A DNA stretch of 64,000 nucleotides. Source: Nocardioides luteus. Its GTDB lineage: Bacteria; Actinomycetota; Actinomycetes; Propionibacteriales; Nocardioidaceae. This document shows positions 57,593 through 64,000 of this stretch, piece after piece. Under the pieces are notes generated by a model. That model was not told where the DNA came from. It searched no databases and worked only from the letters and a program-made list of their open reading frames with translations. Location: assembly GCF_014648595.1 (NCBI RefSeq), contig NZ_BMRK01000004.1:229160-293159 (forward strand). The letters are read 5' to 3'. The stretch's first letter is position 1; the number at the start of each line of letters is the position of its first letter. The position numbers were made by a program, and so were the translations under genes.

Positions 57593-59863
57593 GTGTCATC
57601 ACCCAACCCGATCCTGCCCGAAAACAGGTCACGACCGCTCGACCGGCTCCGCCAGACCATTCGCTTCGACGTACCCGCCTCGCTGGTCGTCTTCCTCGTC
57701 GCCGTGCCGCTCTCGCTCGGCATCGCCGTCGCCTCCGGTGCACCAGTCGCGGCAGGCCTGATCGCCGCCGCGGCGGGTGGCATCGTCGCCGGCCTCCTCG
57801 GCGGCTCCCCTCTGCAGGTCAGCGGTCCCGCCGCCGGCCTCACCGTCGTCGTCGCCGAGACGGTGGCCGAGTTCGGCTGGGAGGCGACCTGCGCGATCAC
57901 GCTGATGGCCGGCCTGCTCCAGGTCGTGCTCGGCGCCACCCGGCTCGGCCGGTACGCGCTGGCGATCTCCCCCACCGTGGTCAGCGCGATGCTCGCCGCG
58001 ATCGGCATCTCGATCGTCCTCGGCCAGCTCAACGTCGCTCTCGGCGGCCGCTCGCAGCCGAGCGCGCTCGAGAACGTACGCCACATCGTCGGCAACGCGC
58101 AGAATCCCAACGTCCACGCCGTCCTGGCCGGGCTCGGCGTGATCGGCATCCTGCTCGTCTGGCCACGGCTGCCTCGACGCGTACGTGCGGTGCCGGGTCA
58201 GCTGGTCGCCGTCGTCGCGCTCACCCTGCTCGCGGCGGCCTGGCTCCCGGGCGCGGAGCGCGTCCATCTCGGCGGTGACCTGCTCGACGAGATCGGCTCG
58301 GTGGCCCTCCCGGAGGGCACCCCGCTGGCCGTCGCCGGTGCGGTGCTCACCGTCGCCCTGATCGCGAGCGTCGAGAGCCTGCTCTCGGCCGTCGCCGTGG
58401 ACAAGCTCCACGGCGGCCCGCGCAGCAACCTCGACCGCGAGCTGGTCGGTCAGGGCCTCGCCAACGCCGCATCCGGCGCCCTGGGCGGTCTCCCGGTCAC
58501 CGGCGTGATCGTGCGCAGCTCGACCAACGTCGCCGCGGGCGCCCGCACGCGCGCCTCCGGCGTCCTCCACGGCGTATGGGTGCTCCTCTTCGCGCTCGTC
58601 CTCGTCGGGCTGGTCGAGCAGATCCCGCTCGCCGCGCTGGCCGGTCTGCTGATCATGATGGGCACCGGCCTGGTCCGCCCCGCCGACATCTCCCAGGCCC
58701 ACGCGCGCGGAGAGCTGTGGATCTACGGCCTCACCATCGCCGGGGTGCTCGCGCTCAACCTGATCGAGGGCGTCATGATCGGCCTGGTCGCCGCGCTGGT
58801 CCTGGTGCTGTGGCGGCTGGTCCACGTACGCATCGACGTACGCAGCAGCGGCCGATCCGCCGACGGTCGCGAGAGGTGGCTGGTCGAGGTGCACGGCAGC
58901 CTGTCGTTCCTGGCCACGCCCACGCTGGTGAGCCGGCTCGACACGATCCCCGACGGCCAGGTCGTCGAGCTGGACCTGCTCGTCGACTACCTCGACCCGG
59001 CCGGACGCGACCAGCTCGACCACTGGCGAGGCCGTTACGAGACCGGCGGCGGCACCGTGCTCGTGGAGCACTCCGGCCCCCACGGCGCCGAGGCGCCGCG
59101 GCAGGAGCGCGCGCTCAAGGCTCCCCCGGTCAGCCCGCGGGGGCTGCTGCCGTGGGGCGCCTGGCAGGACGTACGCCCTGACCGCACCGGCGAGCACCAC
59201 CCGCTCGCCCTCGGAGTGCGGGAGTACCACCGCCGGCACGCGGTGCCGCTGCGCCCGGTCTACGAGGGGCTCGCCGAGGCGCAGGAGGCACACGCCGTGT
59301 TCCTGACCTGCGTCGACTCGCGGGTCGTCCCCAACCTGATCACCTCCAGCGGGCCTGGCGACCTGCTGACGGTGCGCACCCTGGGCAACCTCGTCCCCGA
59401 GCCCGACAGCCCGGACAGCTCCGTCGCGGCGCCGATGCTCTTCGGGGTCGACGACCTCGGCGTCGACACGGTGGTCGTCTGCGGCCACTCCGGCTGCGGG
59501 GCGATCACCTCGGCGCTGGAGAGCACGCGTGCGGGTGAAATGCCCGCCGGACCCGTCGGCGACTGGTTGCGTCACGCCGTGCCGGCGATCCTGGAGTGGC
59601 AGGCCGGGCACCCGGTCGGCGCCGCCGCGGCAGCGGCCGGCCGGTGCGAGGTCGACCAGGTGGCTCAGGTCAACGTCGCGGTGATGATCGGCCGGCTCGA
59701 GGAGCTCCTGGCGGGCCGGGACGTACGTCTCGTGGGCCTGTTTCTCGACATCGCCGACGGCACGCTGCAGATCCTGCGCGGGGACGGGTTCACCACGCTG
59801 ACCGACGCCGAGACCGACGAGCTCGCCCACCTGATGGAGGCGCGCCCGCCCGAGCCCGCCTAG
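57593..59863 (+). CDS. SulP transporter–STAS–beta-carbonic anhydrase fusion
   Basis: A 756-residue three-domain protein. Residues ~25–420 are a SulP/SLC26 anion transporter (VPLSLGIAVASGAPVAAGL; QVSGPAAGLTVVV; VTGVIVRSSTN). Residues ~435–505 are a STAS domain. Residues ~535–745 are a beta-carbonic anhydrase with zinc ligands and catalytic dyad in LTCVDSRVVPNL (Cys ~573) and CGHSGCGAI (~630). Such fusions are thought to import bicarbonate and equilibrate it with CO2 inside. GTG start with AGGAGG about eight bases upstream. The STAS domain lacks an obvious phosphorylatable Ser-x-Gly motif, so anti-sigma-type control is unlikely. Confidence 0.93.
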   Translation: MSSPNPILPENRSRPLDRLRQTIRFDVPASLVVFLVAVPLSLGIAVASGAPVAAGLIAAAAGGIVAGLLGGSPLQVSGPAAGLTVVVAETVAEFGWEATCAITLMAGLLQVVLGATRLGRYALAISPTVVSAMLAAIGISIVLGQLNVALGGRSQPSALENVRHIVGNAQNPNVHAVLAGLGVIGILLVWPRLPRRVRAVPGQLVAVVALTLLAAAWLPGAERVHLGGDLLDEIGSVALPEGTPLAVAGAVLTVALIASVESLLSAVAVDKLHGGPRSNLDRELVGQGLANAASGALGGLPVTGVIVRSSTNVAAGARTRASGVLHGVWVLLFALVLVGLVEQIPLAALAGLLIMMGTGLVRPADISQAHARGELWIYGLTIAGVLALNLIEGVMIGLVAALVLVLWRLVHVRIDVRSSGRSADGRERWLVEVHGSLSFLATPTLVSRLDTIPDGQVVELDLLVDYLDPAGRDQLDHWRGRYETGGGTVLVEHSGPHGAEAPRQERALKAPPVSPRGLLPWGAWQDVRPDRTGEHHPLALGVREYHRRHAVPLRPVYEGLAEAQEAHAVFLTCVDSRVVPNLITSSGPGDLLTVRTLGNLVPEPDSPDSSVAAPMLFGVDDLGVDTVVVCGHSGCGAITSALESTRAGEMPAGPVGDWLRHAVPAILEWQAGHPVGAAAAAAGRCEVDQVAQVNVAVMIGRLEELLAGRDVRLVGLFLDIADGTLQILRGDGFTTLTDAETDELAHLMEARPPEPA

Positions 59864-59867
59864 GACG

Positions 59868-60515
59868 CTAGAGCAGGCGGCGGTCGTTGGCCCAGCGGGT
59901 GAGCTCGTGGCGGCTGGAGAGCTGCAGCTTGCGCAGCACGTTGGACATGTGGGTCTCGACCGTCTTGATCGAGATGAACAGCTCGCCGGCGACCTCCTTG
60001 TAGGAGTAGCCGCGGGCGATGAGGCGCATCACCTCGCGCTCGCGTTCGGTCAGGCGGTCGAGGTCCTCGTCGATGTCGGCGATGGCGATCGTCCCGGCGA
60101 AGGCGTCGAGCACGAAGCCGGCCAGGCGCGGCGAGAAGACCGCGTCTCCCCCGGAGACGCGCTGGATCGCGGCGACCAGCTCGGAGCCGGTGATCGTCTT
60201 GGTGACATAGCCGCGGGCGCCGCCGCGGATGGTGCCGATGACGTCCTCGGCGGCGTCGGAGACCGAGAGCGCGAGGTAGCGGGGCGAGCCGTCGACGGCG
60301 GGCGCCTTGCGCATCACCTCGACACCGCCGCCTCCGGGCAGGTGCACGTCGAGCAGCACCACGTCGGGCTTGCCCGCGGCGATGGCCTTGACGGCGGAGT
60401 CGACGTCCTCGGCCTCCCCGACGATCCGGATCACCGGCGACCGGCTCAGCTCGGCTCGCACACCGGTGCGGAACATCGCGTGGTCGTCGACGATGACGAC
60501 CTTGACCTCACTCAT
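59868..60515 (-). CDS. LuxR-family (NarL-type) response regulator
   Basis: A 215-residue regulator: receiver domain with phospho-acceptor Asp56 (LLDVHLPGGGG) and switch residues, and a C-terminal HTH (LTEREREVMRLIARGYSYKE, then SIKTVETHMSNVLRKL). The ATG at 60515 overlaps the end of the kinase gene by eight bases, marking it as the cognate partner. Downstream it meets the SulP-fusion stop. Targets are probably the divergent PspC genes and its own operon. Confidence 0.94.
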   Translation of the reverse strand: MSEVKVVIVDDHAMFRTGVRAELSRSPVIRIVGEAEDVDSAVKAIAAGKPDVVLLDVHLPGGGGVEVMRKAPAVDGSPRYLALSVSDAAEDVIGTIRGGARGYVTKTITGSELVAAIQRVSGGDAVFSPRLAGFVLDAFAGTIAIADIDEDLDRLTEREREVMRLIARGYSYKEVAGELFISIKTVETHMSNVLRKLQLSSRHELTRWANDRRLL

Positions 60516-61827
60516 CGGTCGTTTCCCCTCCAAAGTAGTTGCGGCCGGTGTCGCGGGTGCGCGGCTGCTTGAGTCGCACCTCGGTGCCTTCTCCAGGAGA
60601 CGATCTCACCACAGCGCTGCCGCCGTGGCGCGACATCCGGTCGATGATGCTGTCACGGACGCCGTGACGGTCGGCGGAGACCTCGTCGACGACGAAGCCC
60701 GCTCCGCGGTCGCGGACGAAGACCTCGAAGGCGTCCTCGGTCGCCTCGGCGTAGACGTCGACCCGACCGGTGCCGGCGTGCTTGGCGGCGTTGGTGACGG
60801 CCTCGCGGGCGGCAGCCACGATGGGACGTACGGTCTCGTCGAAGGGTCCGTCGCCGACGACCACGACGTCGACGGTCACGCCGTGGGCGTCCTCGACCTC
60901 GGCGGTGGCCGCCTTCAGCGCGGCGGCGAAGGTCTCGTCGGCCTCGGCGGGCGTCGAGAAGAGCCACTCGCGCAGGTCGCGCTCCTGGGCGCGGGCCAGC
61001 TTCTGCACCATCGCGGGATCGCTGGAGTTGCGCTGGATCAGGGCGAGGGTCTGCAGGACGGAGTCGTGGAGGTGGGCGGCCATGTCGGCCCGCTCCTGGC
61101 TCCGGATGCGCTCCTCGCGCTCGCTGCCCAGGTCGCTGGCGAGCTGGTGCATCCACGGGCCGACGACGAGGAAGCCGGCGCCGAGCACGATCAGGCCCGC
61201 GATGATCAGCGCGGTGGCGTTGCGGAGGTCGAGCTGGCCGCCGGCGAGGATCACCGCGAAGAGCATCAGCCCGACGCCGACCCCGACCCGGACGTACGCC
61301 CGCCAGCCGCCGCTGCCGAAGACCATCCGCACCAGGTCGAGACGGCCGGTGCCGTCGATCCAGCGCTCGCGCTGGGCGGCGTCGGCCTGGCGCCACAGCA
61401 GCGCGATGCCGACGACGCCGATCATCGCCGGCCAGATCAGCGAACCGGCCCCGAGCAGGGTGTCGAAGAGGACGACCGCACCGAACCCGAGCGCGAGCAG
61501 CGCGATGGCGGGGCCCTTGTCGACGCCGCCGGAGCGGGACGACGGACGGCGGCCACCGCGGGTCGCACTCTCGCCGCCGGGGGTGGACTGCTCGAGGTGG
61601 GGCGCGGCGGGGACGAAGATCCACAGGGCGGCGTAGAGCACCACGCCGAAGCCGCTGAACACCGCCGTCACCACGAAGAAGGCGCGCACGGCCAGCACCG
61701 GCAGGCCGAGGTGCTCGGCCAGGCCGGCGGCCACGCCACCGATCACCGAGGCATCGGTGTCGCGGTAGGCGCGGCGTACTGCCGGGGGCGGGGGCGGCAG
61801 CTCCGCCGTCGCTTGGGTCGTCGTCAT
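60508..61827 (-). CDS. PspC-domain sensor histidine kinase
   Basis: A 439-residue membrane kinase. An N-terminal PspC domain (RDTDASVIGGVAAGLAEHLG and the following helix) is fused to about five membrane helices and a HisKA_3/HATPase_c module. The phospho-acceptor is His254 (MAAHLHDSVLQTLALI), the N-box is EAVTNAAKHAG, and the G-box is in RDRGAGFVV. There is no large outside loop, so the signal is probably sensed in or at the membrane. The ATG at 61827 is the most likely of three candidate Met codons. It overlaps the response regulator gene. Confidence 0.92.
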   Translation of the reverse strand: MTTTQATAELPPPPPAVRRAYRDTDASVIGGVAAGLAEHLGLPVLAVRAFFVVTAVFSGFGVVLYAALWIFVPAAPHLEQSTPGGESATRGGRRPSSRSGGVDKGPAIALLALGFGAVVLFDTLLGAGSLIWPAMIGVVGIALLWRQADAAQRERWIDGTGRLDLVRMVFGSGGWRAYVRVGVGVGLMLFAVILAGGQLDLRNATALIIAGLIVLGAGFLVVGPWMHQLASDLGSEREERIRSQERADMAAHLHDSVLQTLALIQRNSSDPAMVQKLARAQERDLREWLFSTPAEADETFAAALKAATAEVEDAHGVTVDVVVVGDGPFDETVRPIVAAAREAVTNAAKHAGTGRVDVYAEATEDAFEVFVRDRGAGFVVDEVSADRHGVRDSIIDRMSRHGGSAVVRSSPGEGTEVRLKQPRTRDTGRNYFGGETTDE

Positions 61828-61951
61828 GATGACAACCATCGTCACACCAACCATGGGCGCGTGCCATGAGGATTCACCCTGATCCTGGCTCGTCGCGAAC
61901 TCAGGGCCGTCCCTGATGGTCTGCGAGGCGAGGACAGGTCAGAGTAGGGGT

Positions 61952-63355
61952 GTGACGATCCCGCCCGAGGCCCCGCCGCCTCCCACCCCGGAGCCGCCAC
62001 CGCCTGCTTCCGAGAAGCGCACCCGCCCCACCGGCGAGCAGCTGCGCAACCTCAGCAGCCTGCGGCGTACGACTCATGCCTCCCCGGAGGGACGGCACAT
62101 CGCCGGCGTCGCGGGTGGGATCGCACGCCACTTCGACGTCGATCCGCTCCTGGTCCGGGTGCTGCTGGTCGTCTCGGTCTTCTTCGGTGGTTCCGGCGGG
62201 ATCGTGTACGTCGCAGCCTGGATCCTGGTGCCCGAGGAGAACGCCGAGGACGGGATGGTGCCCGTCGGGCCTCCCGCCCGGAACCTCCTGCTCTGGATCG
62301 CCGGCGGCATCGCGTCGATCTCGCTGCTCGGCGATGCGTTCGGGGACACCGACATCCCCTGGTTCTGGCTCGCGGTGCTCGCGGTCGTGGCGCTCTGGTA
62401 CGCCAACCGGGAGAAGTGGGGTGCTCGGAAGCGGACCCCCGGGCCCGCTTCGTACGCCCCGGCAGCACCGGAGGGCGCGCCCGAGCCGACCGCCGGTCCC
62501 GATCCTGCGCCTGAGGAGCCTGGCGAGAGGTCGCTCGCCGACCTGGCCGGTCCGCAGGAGACCGCCCCGCAGCCGACCACGGTCCTGCCGACCCGGACCA
62601 GCCACCTTCCGCCGCCGTGGCCGACCGGCTCCTACGATCCGTACGCTCCGATCGCTCCGATGGCTCCGGTCCGCCGACGCCCGCCCCTGCTCTTCGGCCG
62701 CGCCCTCGCCGTCGCCGCTCTCGTGGTCGGCGTGCTCGGGCTCGTGGACGTCGCCGACTGGATGCCGGTCCCGACCAGCGCCTACCCGGCCGCGCTGCTG
62801 GCCGTCTTCGGCGCGTTCCTCGTGCTCGGCGCCTTCTGGGGCCGTGCCGGTGGGCTGATCTTCCTCGGGCTGATGGCGCTGATCGCGCTGCCGCTCACGA
62901 TGGTCAACCCCGCGAACATCGAGACCGGCACCAACATCGAGTCCCACCCGCGCACCGTCGCCGTGCTGGAGCCGTCCTACGAGATCGAGGCCGGCGAGCT
63001 CGTGCTCGACCTCAGCGCCATCGACCCGAGAACCTTCAAGGGACGCGATCTGGAGATCACCACGTCCTTGGGTGAGATCGTCGTGATCGTCCCCGACGAC
63101 GCCACCGTCGCCGTGGACGCGACCGTCGGCGCCATCGGCGAGGCACGGGTCTTCGACGAGAGCCACAGCGAGTTCGGTGGCTTCAAGCTCGAGCGCACCC
63201 ACGTCGCCGGCGAGAAGGGTGGCGAGCCCGGCCTCGCCGACGCCCCCGACCTCCGCGTGACCGCCAAGGCCGAGGTCGGCGCGATCGACGTCTACGAGGC
63301 GAGCGACCCGAGAGCCGCAGACTTCGTCCGTACGAGGGAGAGGAGCACCCCGTGA
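61952..63355 (+). CDS. PspC-domain membrane protein with LiaF/toastrack-like C terminus
   Basis: About 467 residues: a Pro-rich start, a PspC domain (EGRHIAGVAGGIARHFDVDP), membrane helices, a Pro-rich linker, more helices (LiaI-like), and a C-terminal β-rich domain (GRDLEITTSLGEIVVIVPDD, AEVGAIDVYEAS) like the LiaF C-terminal 'toastrack' fold. In related systems such proteins relay envelope stress to a LiaRS-type pair, here the divergent kinase and regulator. The GTG lies about seven bases after a TA-rich −10-like CAGAGT and has no ribosome site, suggesting a leaderless start; an ATG at 61916 is the alternative. Confidence 0.82.
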   Translation: MTIPPEAPPPPTPEPPPPASEKRTRPTGEQLRNLSSLRRTTHASPEGRHIAGVAGGIARHFDVDPLLVRVLLVVSVFFGGSGGIVYVAAWILVPEENAEDGMVPVGPPARNLLLWIAGGIASISLLGDAFGDTDIPWFWLAVLAVVALWYANREKWGARKRTPGPASYAPAAPEGAPEPTAGPDPAPEEPGERSLADLAGPQETAPQPTTVLPTRTSHLPPPWPTGSYDPYAPIAPMAPVRRRPPLLFGRALAVAALVVGVLGLVDVADWMPVPTSAYPAALLAVFGAFLVLGAFWGRAGGLIFLGLMALIALPLTMVNPANIETGTNIESHPRTVAVLEPSYEIEAGELVLDLSAIDPRTFKGRDLEITTSLGEIVVIVPDDATVAVDATVGAIGEARVFDESHSEFGGFKLERTHVAGEKGGEPGLADAPDLRVTAKAEVGAIDVYEASDPRAADFVRTRERSTP

Positions 63356-63603
63356 GCTACGACTACGCCCCACCCCGCTACGAGGACCAGGCTCCCCCGC
63401 CCAAGCCCACCGGCCGCCACCCGGTCAACATCGGCCACCTCGTCATGGGCCTCGTCTTCCTGGTCTTCGTCGTCGTCTGGGCCCTCATCGCCACCCGCAC
63501 CGTCGAGATCCACACCCTCGAAGACCTCCGCTGGCTCCTCCCCCTCCCGTGGATCGTCGGAGGCTCCATCGGGCTGCTCGCTGCGTTGCTGCGCAAGAAC
63601 TGA
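63352..63603 (+). CDS. Small two-helix membrane protein of the PspC cluster
   Basis: An 83-residue protein: a Tyr/Pro-rich cytoplasmic lead (MSYDYAPPRYEDQAPPPKP), then two helices (LVMGLVFLVFVVVWALIA and LPWIVGGSIGLLAALL). The GTG overlaps the stop of the PspC gene by four bases (GTGA), so expression is coupled. The family is not recognised by name; position suggests a small accessory of the envelope-stress membrane complex. Confidence 0.78.
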   Translation: MSYDYAPPRYEDQAPPPKPTGRHPVNIGHLVMGLVFLVFVVVWALIATRTVEIHTLEDLRWLLPLPWIVGGSIGLLAALLRKN

Positions 63604-63618
63604 GCTCTTCGGCCCCTC

Positions 63619-63640
63619 GGTGGTCGAGCTTGTCGAGACC
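63619..63640. repeat. Interspersed 22-bp repeat, end copy a
   Basis: GGTGGTCGAG…TTGTCGAGACC, the form taken here as consensus; first of the 59-base tandem pair. Confidence 0.85.
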
Positions 63641-63677
63641 ACCCCACCCGTAACACCAGCCCACGGTGGTGTCCACC

Positions 63678-63699
63678 GGTGGTCGAGCTTCTCGAGACC
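63678..63699. repeat. Interspersed 22-bp repeat, end copy b
   Basis: One change from copy a (TTCTCGAGACC). It opens the second 59-base tandem unit. Confidence 0.85.
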
Positions 63700-63736
63700 A
63701 CCCCACTCGTAACACCAGCCCCCGGTAGTGACCACC

Positions 63737-63758
63737 GGTGGTCGAGCCTGTCGAGACC
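63737..63758. repeat. Interspersed 22-bp repeat, end copy c
   Basis: GGTGGTCGAGCCTGTCGAGA then CCTCC. This variant is closest to the copies inside mutB and pcrA. Confidence 0.85.
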
Positions 63759-63978
63759 TCCCTGCCGGAACGTGTCACGGAAGCCGGCTGTGGGCCGCCG
63801 ACCCGTTCGTGAGGGTCTTCTCGACCCGCCCCGGAATCAAGGACGGCCTACGGCCGCCGGCTTCGCCGGCCGCTTCGCGGTCCTGGACACCGGGACAGGT
63901 CGAGAAAGAATTTGGCTGGTTATCGGGGAGGCGGCCCGGGTGTGGCCGCGGGGGATTCGGTCACCGGAGCTAGTCACC

Positions 63979-64000
63979 GGTGGTCGAGCTTGTCGAGACC
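63979..64000. repeat. Interspersed 22-bp repeat, end copy d
   Basis: Identical to copy a; it ends exactly at the window edge. Confidence 0.85.

Larger units (their letters stand above)
63604..64000. other. Repeat-rich intergenic region at the window end
   Basis: No gene seen in 397 bases. It contains four copies of the 22-bp interspersed repeat. The first two lie in 59-base tandem units (63619–63677 and 63678–63736). A GC-rich stretch has nested hairpins, for example GCCGG/CCGGC around CTTCG at 63856–63870. Confidence 0.7.

Noticed and set aside
63728-63973. Open frame of 81 codons in the terminal region
   Set aside because: It runs through repeat copies and hairpins, has no ribosome site and a Pro/Arg/Gly-rich composition typical of chance frames.

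Overview
The window is about 64 kb of very GC-rich DNA with frequent GTG starts, short intergenic gaps and many 1–8 bp gene overlaps. Gene content points to an aerobic actinobacterium of the Nocardioides / Nocardioidaceae type. It has F420-dependent and B12-dependent enzymes, monomeric NADP isocitrate dehydrogenase, a type-B succinate dehydrogenase with a single cytochrome b subunit, and SCO4848-, DUF3017- and PerM-type actinobacterial proteins. It also has a sucC-sucD … perM-purN-purH … folD gene order. The genus is an inference from family content; no rRNA gene is present to confirm it.

Layout. 1–8 kb: the end of a nucleoside-type ABC permease, then propionyl-CoA/methylmalonyl-CoA genes (M20 hydrolase, meaB, mutB, mutA) around an F420-dependent oxidoreductase. 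8–12 kb: small membrane proteins and two tandem exported sulfatases. 12–16.8 kb: sdhCAB with a perfect 28-bp palindrome upstream, then the ohr/ohrR peroxide-resistance pair. 16.8–21 kb: small membrane proteins, a DUF559-like nuclease gene flanked by two copies of a hairpin repeat, a BrkB-type membrane protein, an RNA-ligase-like protein and trpS. 21–25.7 kb: a HAD phosphatase–GT20 fusion (glucosylglycerol-phosphate type), a frameshifted MFS transporter, and an HTH + Clp-N gene pair with a leaderless promoter inside a palindromic operator. 25.7–33 kb: a one-chain double ABC transporter, icd and an aquaporin with a long tail. 33–40 kb: DUF3017, folD, purH and purN, interrupted by a truncated RHS–barnase toxin with its barstar immunity gene, then perM. 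40–46.5 kb: three tandem modules pairing an ECF-like sigma factor with a membrane-anchored ectodomain, one of them a single fused chain. 46.5–52 kb: a DAACS symporter, a flavin reductase with a divergent XRE regulator, sucD and sucC. 52–57.5 kb: an M23 peptidase with a very long cytoplasmic region, a 32-bp tandem-repeat array with an internal inversion, and pcrA. 57–64 kb: a SulP–STAS–carbonic anhydrase fusion, and a PspC-type envelope-stress cluster (LuxR regulator, PspC-kinase, PspC membrane protein, small partner) ending in short interspersed repeats.

The metabolic genes fit together. Propionyl-CoA carbon enters the TCA cycle through MutAB as succinyl-CoA and passes SucCD and SdhCAB, while Icd supplies NADPH. 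PurN, FolD and PurH form the one-carbon/purine block.

The least explained parts are the triple sigma–ectodomain cluster (40387–46483), three covarying hairpin elements, a 22-bp repeat that also lies in frame inside mutB and pcrA, the 32-bp array at 54.2–54.5 kb, and the self-contained HTH/Clp-N switch at 24.8 kb.
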